Both the position numbers and the translations under genes were made by a program. The notes below the pieces were generated by a model that saw nothing but the letters and a program-made list of their open reading frames with translations, was not told the origin of the DNA and made no database searches. From contig JAIQFM010000025.1 in NCBI GenBank assembly GCA_020073285.1, forward strand, positions 1 to 34,838: DNA of 34,838 nt, in the 5' to 3' direction. This DNA comes from Terriglobia bacterium (GTDB lineage Bacteria > Acidobacteriota > Terriglobia > Terriglobales > Acidobacteriaceae). Each line of letters opens with the position of its first letter. The first letter of the stretch is position 1. This document shows positions 23,670 to 32,816 of the stretch, piece by piece.

Positions 23670-24029
23670 CTACGCCGCGGAAGCGGCTTTCGCCTGTTCC
23701 GCCAGCTTGGCAAATCCCGCGGGATCGGTCACCGCGAGGTCGGCCAGAATCTTGCGGTCCAGCTCCACGCCCGCCTTCTTCAGGCCGTTGATGAAGCGGC
23801 TGTAGCTGAGACCGTTGAGCTTGGCGGCGGCGCCGATGCGCACGATCCACAGCGAGCGGTACTGACGCTTTTTCTGGCGCCGCCCGGCATAGGCGAACTT
23901 CAAGGCGCGCTCCACCGACTCTTTCGCCGAACGGTAGAGCTTGGATTTTGTCAGGTAATAACCGCTGGCGCGTTCCAGAATTTTCTTGCGCTTGGCACGA
24001 CGCTTGGTGCCGCGTTTTACGCGAGGCAT
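23670..24029 (-). CDS. rplT: 50S ribosomal protein L20
   Basis: The product has 119 residues and starts [19 protein letters not shown]. It continues [40 protein letters not shown] and [26 protein letters not shown]. This is a clear full-length L20, an early 23S assembly protein. AAGGAG lies seven bases before the ATG. It is third in the infC-rpmI-rplT order. In other bacteria L20 represses this operon; I see no obvious L20-binding pseudoknot here, as repeats occupy the gaps. Confidence 0.97.
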   Translation of the reverse strand: MPRVKRGTKRRAKRKKILERASGYYLTKSKLYRSAKESVERALKFAYAGRRQKKRQYRSLWIVRIGAAAKLNGLSYSRFINGLKKAGVELDRKILADLAVTDPAGFAKLAEQAKAASAA

Positions 24030-24045
24030 GGGAGGCTCCTTTTTA

Positions 24046-24211
24046 TTCAGTTTCAGTTTCGGTTTCAGTTGGTGTGCCAGCTGAAATCGAACCGATGTGG
24101 CGGCTGGAGGCAAGGAGTAAATCCGGGCCTCTTCACGCGCCTAAAAGCAGTTTCGAGTTTCAGTTTCAGTTTCAGAAACGGCCGGCTGAAACTGAAACTT
24201 GAAACTGAAAC
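24046..24211. repeat. CAGTTT short repeat arrays between rpmI and rplT
   Basis: TTCAGTTTCAGTTTC-type arrays at 24046-24072 and 24148-24178 point one way. A GAAACTGAAAC array at 24185-24211 points the other way. The last one ends three bases from the rpmI stop. It is neither a CRISPR (no spacers) nor a simple microsatellite (imperfect units). Confidence 0.85.
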
Positions 24212-24214
24212 CGC

Positions 24215-24409
24215 TTAGTACGGAATCATGCGCTTCACCTTTTTCGTGTCCGCCTTGTCCATGATGACGTCGCGATCGAGGTGGCGCTTCTTCTTGGTGG
24301 TCTTGGTGGTCAAAATGTGGCGCGCCTTGGCGTGACCGCGCTTGACCTTGCCGGTGGCGGTCTTCTTGAAGCGCTTGGCGGCGCCGCTATGGGTTTTCAG
24401 TTTCGGCAT
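24215..24409 (-). CDS. rpmI: 50S ribosomal protein L35
   Basis: The product has 64 residues and starts [20 protein letters not shown]. It continues [24 protein letters not shown] and ends KKVKRMIPY, typical full-length L35. GGGGAG precedes the ATG at 24409. It is second in the infC operon. Confidence 0.97.
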   Translation of the reverse strand: MPKLKTHSGAAKRFKKTATGKVKRGHAKARHILTTKTTKKKRHLDRDVIMDKADTKKVKRMIPY

Positions 24410-24427
24410 AACTCCCCTTGCAACATC

Positions 24428-24623
24428 GGGTAATTGCGTAACTGTGTAATCGGGTAATTGAAAAAACGGCTGCGCGGAACGCGGCAAGCCGATGGTGGCC
24501 TCTACCCAGTTAGCGCGAAATTTCTATTGTAGCAAAGCCGGATTACCGAAATTCCGCACCGGTGGTTGGAGCAGGGCGGTCGAGTCAATTCCGCAATCAC
24601 CCGATTCCGCAGTTCCGCAATTA
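24428..24623. repeat. AATTG short repeat arrays between infC and rpmI
   Basis: GGTAATTGCGTAA-type units (24428-24460) face CAATTCCGCAATCACCCG-type units (24586-24623). The right arm ends four bases from the infC stop. Relatives occur at 27307-27411 and 33783-33903. Confidence 0.85.
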
Positions 24624-24626
24624 GCG

Positions 24627-25211
24627 TCACGCGCCGGGCGCCGGCTGTGGCGGCGGTGACTGCGGTTTGGGCGGCGGCGCGGGCTTGTGCTCGGGAGCTT
24701 TTTTGCTCGGCGCCAGGATGGCGTGCAGTGTGTTGCCTTCCTGCCGCGGACGGAATTCCACGATGGCCTTCTCGCCCAGGTCGGTGATCAGCCGCTCCAG
24801 GATCTGGCGTCCCAGGCTCTGGCGCGTCATCTCGCGGCCGCGAAAAAAGATGGTCGCCTTGACCTTGTCACCGTCTTCCAGGAAGCGGAGCGCGTGGTTT
24901 TTCTTGGTCTGGTAGTCGTGCTCGTCCACGTTGATGCGGAACTTGACCTCTTTGACGGTGATGACCTTCTGGTGCTTCTTGGCCTCGCGTTCCTGCTTTT
25001 CTTTCTGGTAGAGGAACTTGCCGAAGTCCATGATGCGGACCACAGGCGGCTGGGCGGTGGGCGAGATTTCCACCAGGTCGAGGCTCTTTTCCCGGGCCAT
25101 TTTAAGCGCTTCGTACGGGGGCATGATGCCGACCTGCTTGCCTTCGTCGTCAATCACACGCACTTCGCGTGCCCGGATGCGGTCGTTGGTGCGAATGTAC
25201 CTCTTGTCGAT
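24627..25211 (-). CDS. infC: Translation initiation factor IF-3, probable AUC start
   Basis: The product has 194 residues. The N-domain is YIRTNDRIRAREVRVIDDEGKQVGIMPPYEALKMA, and the C-domain includes VKEVKFRINVDEHDYQTKKNHALRFLEDGDKVK and ATIFFRGREM. A Pro-rich tail (about 172-194) is an extension. No ATG, GTG or TTG lies between the promoter-like TATAAT and the conserved N terminus in this frame. The best candidate is ATC at 25211, five bases after GGGGAGG, giving MDKRYIRTNDRIR. Rare AUU/AUC/AUA starts are a known hallmark of infC and underlie its autoregulation. It is the first gene of the infC-rpmI-rplT cluster. Confidence 0.93.
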   Translation of the reverse strand: MDKRYIRTNDRIRAREVRVIDDEGKQVGIMPPYEALKMAREKSLDLVEISPTAQPPVVRIMDFGKFLYQKEKQEREAKKHQKVITVKEVKFRINVDEHDYQTKKNHALRFLEDGDKVKATIFFRGREMTRQSLGRQILERLITDLGEKAIVEFRPRQEGNTLHAILAPSKKAPEHKPAPPPKPQSPPPQPAPGA

Positions 25212-25241
25212 GCATGCCTCCCCAGGGGCAGAAGTGTGCCG

Positions 25242-25247
25242 ATTATA
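25242..25247 (-). promoter_or_regulatory. -10 box of the infC operon
   Basis: A perfect TATAAT on the minus strand lies 30 bases before the proposed AUC start. The -35 region falls in the CGGTTGTC short-repeat array (GACA-containing), so its quality is unclear. Transcription from here would exclude the longer upstream ATG frame. Confidence 0.6.
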
Positions 25248-25260
25248 ACAGAGCTGTGAA

Positions 25261-25341
25261 TCGGGTTGTCGGTTTTCGGTTTGCGGTTGTCGGTTGGAGA
25301 CCGGAAGCCAAGAACCGAAAACCGCGAACCGACAACCGAGT
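25261..25341. repeat. Facing arrays of the CGGTTGTCGGTTTT short repeat
   Basis: CGGGTTGTCGGTTTTCGGTT (from 25262) and its continuation face AACCGAAAACCGCGAACCGA to about 25341. It lies between the divergent infC and CYTH genes. Confidence 0.85.
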
Positions 25342-25353
25342 ACTATCTCCCGC

Positions 25354-25872
25354 ATGCGAGTCATTAACATTGAAATCAAGGCCCGATGCGCCGACCCGGA
25401 GCGGGTGCGCGCCGCGCTCCGCGAACGAAACGCGAGATTTGCCGGCGTCGATCAGCAGGTGGACACATACTTCCGCGTGCCGCAGGGACGGCTGAAGCTG
25501 CGAGAAGGGAACATCGAGAACGCGCTGATCTACTATTGCCGTCCGAATGTGAGTGGACCGAAGACGAGCGATGTGTTGCTGTCGGCGGCATCGCCAGGGT
25601 TGAAAGAGATTCTGGCTGGCGCGTTGGGCGTGCTGGTGGCGGTGGAGAAGCGGCGCGAGATCTCTTACCTGGACAACGTTAAGATTCATCTCGATCGGGT
25701 GCAGGGGCTGGGGAATTTCGTCGAGATCGAAGCGGCCGGGGATGCGCAGGCCGATCGCAGCGCGTTGCTGGCGCAGTGCAGGGGATTGATGGAGGCGTTC
25801 GGGATACGCGAGCAGGATTTGATTGCGGAGTCGTATAGCGACATGCTGCTGAAAGTGGCCAGTGGCCAGTGA
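25354..25872 (+). CDS. CYTH-domain protein (CyaB / thiamine-triphosphatase-like)
   Basis: The product has 172 residues. The start MRVINIEIKARC carries the CYTH signature, with Asn in place of the first Glu of ExExK, as in many CyaB-like members. Further charged strands (QQVDTYFRVPQGRLKLREG, LIYYCRP, REISYLDNVKIHLDRVQGLGNFVEIEA) line the tunnel that binds metal and triphosphates. Members hydrolyse triphosphates or, rarely, make cAMP; the substrate is not readable here. The ATG at 25354 is used because residues before it come from a repeat array. It is divergent from infC. The last codons (VASGQ) are repeat-derived. Confidence 0.85.
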   Translation: MRVINIEIKARCADPERVRAALRERNARFAGVDQQVDTYFRVPQGRLKLREGNIENALIYYCRPNVSGPKTSDVLLSAASPGLKEILAGALGVLVAVEKRREISYLDNVKIHLDRVQGLGNFVEIEAAGDAQADRSALLAQCRGLMEAFGIREQDLIAESYSDMLLKVASGQ

Positions 25873-25985
25873 TCAGTGGCCAGTCTGTGCGGTCGGAAAA
25901 GCAGGTTCCTCGGCTCGGACGCCGCAACCCGCACGCGCAAAACCGGCGCGTACTGGTTGCATGCGGCGTCCTCGCTCGGAATGAC
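25854..25985. repeat. GGCCAGT short repeat array and long hairpin repeat
   Basis: AGTGGCCAGTGGCCAGTGAT units (25854-25884) include the stop of the CYTH gene; a matching ACTGGCCACT faces them near 26052-26062. Between them GGACGCCGC (25917-25925) pairs with GCGGCGTCC (25963-25971), ending in the TCGGAATGACA tail of the hairpin family. A further GGGCTAAAAGCCC stem lies near 26012-26024. Confidence 0.8.
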
Positions 25986-26061
25986 AACCCTTAAATGTAG
26001 CGTTTGTCGCCGGGCTAAAAGCCCAGCGCTTCCACCTCGTAGGACTCTGACGACTGGCCAC

Positions 26062-27111
26062 TCACTCTTTCGGCGGGCGCTTGTTGAGCATGGGACTATC
26101 ACGCGTGCCGGTCTCGGTGTCGGCGACGGGTGCAGGCTTCCAGGCCCTGGCGTTTTCGGGAGCGGTAGGGCTGACGCCGAAATCCCAGACGTACATGTTG
26201 ACGTCCTTGCCCAGCATTTCCACCAGCGCGTACTCGCCGGGATCGAGCGGCTGCGCCGGCACTACCTGAATCCACTGGCTGTTGAGAGGGGTGGCGCGCG
26301 TCGGCACGTAATTCTGTTTCTGGCTCACCTTACCGTAGACCGCGATCTCGATGGCGCCCACCACTCGCGCGTCCTTCTTGGAAGTGGCGCGCACGATGCG
26401 AAAGCGATCGGAGATGTCGCGGGCGCCGGGGTCCTGGTCCATGTCAATGTTGATGTAGAGGACGGGCTGGGGCAGGTGCGACTGCACCGCCGCGTGCAGG
26501 CCTTTGATTTCGATGGTCTGCTTGGCCTTGGCGAGCGGGTTGATGGCGGCGCGCAGGACGTTGCGCGCTCGGTTCTGGTTGATCTCGCCGCCGTTCTGCA
26601 CCAATTCCACTAATTCGGGGTTGTTGCGATAGACGTCGAGCAGGAAGATGCCGCCTTGCGCGGGGAGGCGCAGACCGGGCTTAATCTCAGGCGACCTTTC
26701 GTCTCGCTGCCTGCGCTCGGCTGCTTCTTCGGCATCCACGGCGGCCGCTTCCGCGATCTTGCTGGGCGAGGTCTGCCCCAATTCGTAGTTCCTGGTGGCG
26801 TCCCAATCCACCAGCGTGGTGGGAAGATCCTCCCACTCGTAGCGTTCGGCACTTAAGTAGTGCACGCGATCGCCAATGATTTCGCACTTGCCGGCCACCT
26901 GATAGTTGCCGTCGTGCAGGATGATGCGGTGCGAAGGGTCGTCGGGCCGGGCGAAGGGACAGGGTTGCGCGGCAGGCTCGGTGGCGGCGGGTTTAGCCGG
27001 CGCTTTGGGTTTTTGGGGCTTTTGCGGGCTGCGCTGGGCGGACGAGGACAGGGACAACACGAGGGCAAAAATGAGCAGGAAAACCCGCAATGCTGCCGAC
27101 AACCGCATCAT
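26062..27111 (-). CDS. Secreted hypothetical protein
   Basis: The product has 349 residues. A signal peptide (about 1-26, RVFLLIFALVLSLSSSAQ) is followed by a Lys/Pro linker (to about 50). An N-terminal part contains HRIILHDGNYQVAGKCEIIGDRVHYLSAERYEWEDLP. A middle part (GIFLLDVYRNNPELVELVQNGGEINQN) precedes a beta-rich C-terminal domain ending NSQWIQVVPAQPLDPGEYALVEM and MYVWDFGVSP. The HDGNYQVAGKCEIIGDRVHYL wording recurs in acidobacterial exported proteins, but I cannot name the family. The start is either of two adjacent ATGs (27111, 27108). It is divergent from pyrG. Confidence 0.75.
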   Translation of the reverse strand: MMRLSAALRVFLLIFALVLSLSSSAQRSPQKPQKPKAPAKPAATEPAAQPCPFARPDDPSHRIILHDGNYQVAGKCEIIGDRVHYLSAERYEWEDLPTTLVDWDATRNYELGQTSPSKIAEAAAVDAEEAAERRQRDERSPEIKPGLRLPAQGGIFLLDVYRNNPELVELVQNGGEINQNRARNVLRAAINPLAKAKQTIEIKGLHAAVQSHLPQPVLYINIDMDQDPGARDISDRFRIVRATSKKDARVVGAIEIAVYGKVSQKQNYVPTRATPLNSQWIQVVPAQPLDPGEYALVEMLGKDVNMYVWDFGVSPTAPENARAWKPAPVADTETGTRDSPMLNKRPPKE

Positions 27112-27180
27112 CAAATTATCCACTCTCTTCGGATACTCTGCATAGTTAGACCGCGGAAGGAGGGCGAAAGTCGCGGCTAG

Positions 27181-27200
27181 TTGCACCTATATTGGTGCAA
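27181..27200. promoter_or_regulatory. Inverted repeat in the divergent region, possible operator
   Basis: TTGCACC (27181-27187) and GGTGCAA (27194-27200) flank TATATT. It lies between the secreted hypothetical gene and pyrG. The 333-base gap also has a CATAAT -10-like hexamer at 27233-27238 and the repeat array at 27307-27411. Confidence 0.4.
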
Positions 27201-27306
27201 ACAGAGGCGTTTCTTTCAGCATTCTTTTCTGGCATAATTGATCGTGCACCCCTCAAGTGGTTCCCTGGCAAAGTCCCACCACCGCCTGGGCGAAGTTTCC
27301 TCGAAA

Positions 27307-27411
27307 AATTGCAGAATCGCCGAATTGGAGAATTGGAGAATTGGGGAATTGTAGAAGGCATTGCTCTGTTCAATTCCGCAGTTCTGCAGTTACCCAACTC
27401 CGCAATTTTCG
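27307..27411. repeat. Facing AATTG short repeat arrays upstream of pyrG
   Basis: GAATTGGAGAATTGGAGAAT-type units (27307-27352) face CAATTCCGCAGTTCTGCAGT-type units (27371-27411). The right arm ends 34 bases before the pyrG ATG, so the array would be in its leader if transcription starts upstream. Confidence 0.85.
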
Positions 27412-27429
27412 ATGGCAACGGGTTCGTGA

Positions 27430-29124
<1,695 letters not shown>

Positions 29125-29157
29125 GTGAGGGTGGAGACGCAGGAATTCAGGTAGATT

Positions 29158-29193
29158 CCCAAGTGTTTAGCACTTAGTGTCTAGTACTTAAGG
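29158..29193. repeat. TTAGTACT-type short repeat
   Basis: The region reads AAGTGTTTAGCACTTAGTGT and continues TCTAGTACTTAAGG, with imperfect 8-base units and internal dyads. It occurs only once in the window, between pyrG and the next gene. Confidence 0.6.
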
Positions 29194-29232
29194 AACGGTG
29201 ACTGGCCGGAGGTGCGCGGCTATGCTGCCGCA

Positions 29233-31038
29233 ATGACTACGATCGGACACAACCGCCAGAGCCGGGGTCCGGCCCGGGGTGGTTTTTCGCCGGTCACGAT
29301 CGCGCTGCTTCTCTTGCTGTTCACGACCGTGCTCTACGCCCGCACCTTGCAATATTCGTTTATCTCCGACGATTTCGATCAGATCGTAATTAACGCTCGC
29401 GTACAGAGCTGGCATAATCTTCCGGGCTTCTTCAGCCAGCATCTCTGGGCCCACCAGCTCTCTGCGGCGCAAGGCAATTACTATCGGCCGCTGCTACTGG
29501 TCTGGATGCTGGTGAATTACACGCTGTTCGGCGGCAACCCTGTCGGCTGGCACGCGACTTCGCTGTTGCTGCAAATGATGGCCGGTTTTCTGGTTTGGCG
29601 AACGGCGCGGGCGCTTACCGCGGACGACTCCGTGGCGATCATTGCCACAGCGATTTTCCTGCTGCATCCGCTCGCCATTGAAAGCACCGTCGCTATTTCC
29701 GACGCCAACGATCCACTCTGCCTCGCTTTCCTACTGGCCAGCTTTCTCGCATTTCTCCAGCGAAGCCATTGGCGCGCATGGCTCGCAACCGCCGCATCGC
29801 TTGCACTGTTCGCGCTCGCACTGCTGACGAAAGAGATCGCGATTGGATTCTGCGCTTTCATCTTTCTGTATGCAGCCCTATTCCCTCCTGAGCGTTTGCG
29901 GGGCGACGCGTTGTTATCGGCCGTCCGAACAGCGATTCCGTACGCAGGCCTGACGGCGCTGTATCTGGTGCTCCGGCGGATCGTAGTCGGCGCCACCGTC
30001 CTTCACGCGAAGCCGGTGGTGTCGGTCGCCACGTTTCTTCTGACCCTGCCCTCGGTTGTATGGGCGTATCTGCAGCATTTCTTTCTTCCTGCCAACCTGG
30101 CGCTCTATTACGACATACCCTATGTTCGCCACGCCGGCTCGCGGCAGTTCTGGCTGCCAACACTTGCACTTCTCATCTTCGCCGGACTGATCTACCTGGC
30201 CTGGAAGCGAACCCGGTCGCGGGTCTTCTTGTTGGGCATGAGTTGGGCTCTGCTTCTGCTGGCGCCATCGCTGTATGGGATCGCCTTTTTCGGCAACCTC
30301 GGACTGGTGCACGATCGCTACTTCTATCCGGCGATGGCAGGGTTGGGGATCTCGGCGGCAGTTCTCATCGCTCCCACGCTGCGGCGCAAGCCGGCGGCGG
30401 TGGCAGGCGCTGTTGTCGCCGTCGCGCTGTGCGTGCTCACGTTCCAGCAGCAGCCGCACTGGAAGGACAACGAGGCACTTTTCTCGCGGGCCGTGCAGGT
30501 GGCGCCTGGGAGCCCGAATCCTGCACTCGTGCTCGCAGGAATTCGCTTAGGCCAGGGGCGCACCGAAGAAGCGACCGGCTTGGCGAACAAGGCTTTCGCG
30601 CTCGATCCCAACGGCTTCCCGAGCCTGATGTTCCGTGCTTCCCTGGCCGACCAAAGGGGGGACACGGCGCAAGCCGAACGCAGCCTCGCCGCCGCAATTG
30701 CCGTTCGCCCCGACCGTGCCGAACCGCATGCCGCGCTCGCGCAGCTTCGCTTCCGGCAGTCGCGCGACCTGGAAGGCTTCGCCGAATTCAACAAAGCCAT
30801 CGAACTGTTCCCCAACAACTTCAATTATCGTTTGGAGTTGGGCGGCGCTTACTTGCAACGCAACGACATTGCCTCCGCGATTTCGCAATACACAGCCGCG
30901 TTGCTCCTCGCTCCGGAGGAGGCCGAGTTGCGCCGCGCGATCGCGATTCTCGAGCGGCTCCAGGCGCGCCGGCCTGAGAAGCCGAACCGAGCCGGCCGGG
31001 GACGATCCCGATCTGTTTCGTCTATCCATCATGATTGA
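29233..31038 (+). CDS. GT-C-like multi-pass membrane protein with C-terminal TPRs
   Basis: The product has 601 residues. About ten membrane helices fill residues 20-415. The first periplasmic loop has SDDFDQIVINARV, the acidic DD motif of GT-C glycosyltransferases. The arrangement matches TMTC-like O-mannosyltransferase relatives. Residues about 425-580 form TPR repeats (NPALVLAGIRLGQGRTEEATGLANKAFALDP, then further 34-residue units). Polyprenol-linked sugar transfer at the periplasmic face is the family expectation; the acceptor is unknown. The start is uncertain: ATG 29233, or GTG 29212 seven codons earlier. The position between pyrG and kdsA suggests envelope glycan work. Confidence 0.8.
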   Translation: MTTIGHNRQSRGPARGGFSPVTIALLLLLFTTVLYARTLQYSFISDDFDQIVINARVQSWHNLPGFFSQHLWAHQLSAAQGNYYRPLLLVWMLVNYTLFGGNPVGWHATSLLLQMMAGFLVWRTARALTADDSVAIIATAIFLLHPLAIESTVAISDANDPLCLAFLLASFLAFLQRSHWRAWLATAASLALFALALLTKEIAIGFCAFIFLYAALFPPERLRGDALLSAVRTAIPYAGLTALYLVLRRIVVGATVLHAKPVVSVATFLLTLPSVVWAYLQHFFLPANLALYYDIPYVRHAGSRQFWLPTLALLIFAGLIYLAWKRTRSRVFLLGMSWALLLLAPSLYGIAFFGNLGLVHDRYFYPAMAGLGISAAVLIAPTLRRKPAAVAGAVVAVALCVLTFQQQPHWKDNEALFSRAVQVAPGSPNPALVLAGIRLGQGRTEEATGLANKAFALDPNGFPSLMFRASLADQRGDTAQAERSLAAAIAVRPDRAEPHAALAQLRFRQSRDLEGFAEFNKAIELFPNNFNYRLELGGAYLQRNDIASAISQYTAALLLAPEEAELRRAIAILERLQARRPEKPNRAGRGRSRSVSSIHHD

Positions 31039-31045
31039 AAGTTTC

Positions 31046-31077
31046 AATCCGCATTCATCTGCGTTAATCTGCGGCTG
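31046..31077. repeat. One-sided CCGCATTCATCTGCG short repeat
   Basis: These are imperfect units of the CCACGGAT family on one strand only, ending directly at the kdsA start codon. The space where a Shine-Dalgarno would be is repeat sequence. Confidence 0.6.
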
Positions 31078-31914
31078 ATGCCTTCTTCATTCAAGATCGG
31101 CGATGTGACGGTCGGCGACGGCTCTCTTTTCCTCATCGCCGGGCCGTGCGTCATTGAGTCGGAAGAGCACGCCATCAAGATGGCGGAGTGCATTGCCGGC
31201 GTGGCGCGCGCGCTCAAGATTCCGTACATCTTCAAAGCCAGTTACGACAAGGCGAATCGCACATCGCTGAAGAGCTATCGCGGGCCGGGAATGAAGGAAG
31301 GGCTGGCGATCCTGCGCAAGGTGGCCGACGCGGTGCACGTGCCGGTGCTCACCGACGTGCACAACGCGCACGACGTCGCCACGGTCGCGGAATACGTGGA
31401 CGTGGTGCAGGTCCCGGCATTCCTCTGCCGCCAAACCGATCTGCTGGTGGCGGCGGCGAAATCGGGGCGCGCGGTGAATATCAAGAAAGGCCAGTTCGTG
31501 TCTCCCTGGGACATGCGCCATGCGGTGGAGAAGGTGCGCGAGTCGGGCAATGAGCGCGTGCTGCTGACCGAGCGCGGCTCGTCGTTCGGCTACAACAACC
31601 TGGTGGTGGACATGCGCTCGCTGCCCATCATGCGCAAGTTCGCGCCCGTAGTATTCGACGCGACGCACTCGGTGCAATTGCCGTCAGCAGGCAATGATGC
31701 GCAATCGGGCGGGCAGCCCGAGTTCATTCCCATGCTGGCGCGCGCCGCGGTGGCTGCGGGCGTGGACGGCGTGTTCGTCGAAGTGCACGACAATCCCGCC
31801 GCCGCACTCTCCGACGGCGCCAACGCTCTGGATCTCAAGTGGCTGCGCCCGGTGCTGGACGAATTGCAAGCCGTGCACACGGCGGTTACGGCGGCCCGCG
31901 GCAATGCGATATAA
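31078..31914 (+). CDS. kdsA: KDO-8-phosphate synthase, metal-dependent type
   Basis: The product has 278 residues and condenses phosphoenolpyruvate with arabinose-5-phosphate. The motifs are FLIAGPCVIES (Cys24), FKASYDKANRTS, PAFLCRQTDLL, VNIKKGQFVSPWD, ERGSSFGYNNLVVDMRSLP, DATHSVQLP, FVEVHDNP and ALSDGANAL. Cys24 together with the later His, Glu and Asp reproduces the metal site of Aquifex KdsA, so this is the metal-dependent class rather than the E. coli Asn type. It lies in the same block as kdsD, which makes its sugar substrate. No clear ribosome site precedes the ATG. Confidence 0.96.
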   Translation: MPSSFKIGDVTVGDGSLFLIAGPCVIESEEHAIKMAECIAGVARALKIPYIFKASYDKANRTSLKSYRGPGMKEGLAILRKVADAVHVPVLTDVHNAHDVATVAEYVDVVQVPAFLCRQTDLLVAAAKSGRAVNIKKGQFVSPWDMRHAVEKVRESGNERVLLTERGSSFGYNNLVVDMRSLPIMRKFAPVVFDATHSVQLPSAGNDAQSGGQPEFIPMLARAAVAAGVDGVFVEVHDNPAAALSDGANALDLKWLRPVLDELQAVHTAVTAARGNAI

Positions 31915-31923
31915 AGAGAACCG

Positions 31924-32793
31924 ATGATCCGCACTGTTACCCGCCTGTTCGCATACTGCTGTGTCCTTGTCCTAAGCTGCGCCGCGCAAACCATCCCGCT
32001 CGGGCTCAGCGCTGCCGTTGAACATTGGAAAGCCGCAGTCACCACGGGTGATAATGCGGCGCTGCTGGCGTTTTTTTCCATCAATCCACCGGGATTCGTA
32101 GTTTCATCCGATGGCAAGCAACATTTTCCCATCAGCACCGAAGCTGAGTTCTGGACGCAGGCGCGGGCCGCGGGCCTGGAGCAGTCGGCGGTGAACGTGC
32201 TCGGCGCGGAAGATAAGAACGGGCTGGTGGTGGTCAACCTGGAATTCTCGTTTCGCGCCAACACACCGGCGGGCAAGCGGCAGCGTTACGTGCTCGAACA
32301 GCAGGGGTGGCAGCAGCAGCGGCAGGGCTGGCGCATTGTCGCCAGCACGCACACGACGGTACTGAAGATGCGGCCGGTGGGAAAGCTGAATCCGCACTTG
32401 TACGAAAAGGATGCGGACGCCAAGGTGGAGATCCGAGAAACCCTCGCGAAGGCTGCGCGCATGCACAAACGCGTGATTCTCGTTTTCGGCGGCAACTGGT
32501 GTTACGACTGCCATGTGCTGGAGGCGGCGTTTCACCAGGCCGACGTTTCGCCACTGCTGAACCGCAATTTCATGGTGGTGCATGTGGACATCGGCGAGAT
32601 GAACAAGAACCTGGATCTGGCGCAAAAGTATCGTATACCGATCAAGAAAGGCGTTCCCGCGCTCGCGGTGCTGGCGCCCGACGGCACCCTGCTGTACAGC
32701 CAGCAGCACGGAGAATTCGAGTCGGCGCGCAACATGGATCCCGACGACCTGATCGCGTTCCTTAACAGGTGGAAACCGGCAGCGGCGCGGTGA
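31924..32793 (+). CDS. Exported thioredoxin-like protein with N-terminal NTF2-like domain
   Basis: The product has 289 residues. A signal peptide (about 1-22) has several Cys near its end (FAYCCVLVLSCAAQ), so lipoprotein or Sec export are both possible. Residues about 25-145 look like an NTF2/SnoaL-type cone (AVEHWKAAVTTGDNAALLAFF). Residues about 165-285 are a thioredoxin fold with WCYDC (Cys193, Cys196) and the cis-Pro segment KKGVPALAVL. It starts nine bases after kdsA and ends 23 bases before kdsD, so it is co-transcribed with them. A periplasmic redox role is inferred; a link to KDO is unknown. Confidence 0.82.
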   Translation: MIRTVTRLFAYCCVLVLSCAAQTIPLGLSAAVEHWKAAVTTGDNAALLAFFSINPPGFVVSSDGKQHFPISTEAEFWTQARAAGLEQSAVNVLGAEDKNGLVVVNLEFSFRANTPAGKRQRYVLEQQGWQQQRQGWRIVASTHTTVLKMRPVGKLNPHLYEKDADAKVEIRETLAKAARMHKRVILVFGGNWCYDCHVLEAAFHQADVSPLLNRNFMVVHVDIGEMNKNLDLAQKYRIPIKKGVPALAVLAPDGTLLYSQQHGEFESARNMDPDDLIAFLNRWKPAAAR

Positions 32794-32816
32794 TCTGCTA
32801 ACATCTCGTCTTTGCC

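Noticed and set aside
24046..24211. CRISPR-like array
   Set aside because: The units are 6-8 bases, contiguous and partly inverted, without unique spacers; no cas genes are nearby.
31078..31914. KdsA as a DAHP synthase
   Set aside because: NIKKGQF, SSFGYNNLVVDMR and the kdsD neighbour fit KDO-8-phosphate synthase.
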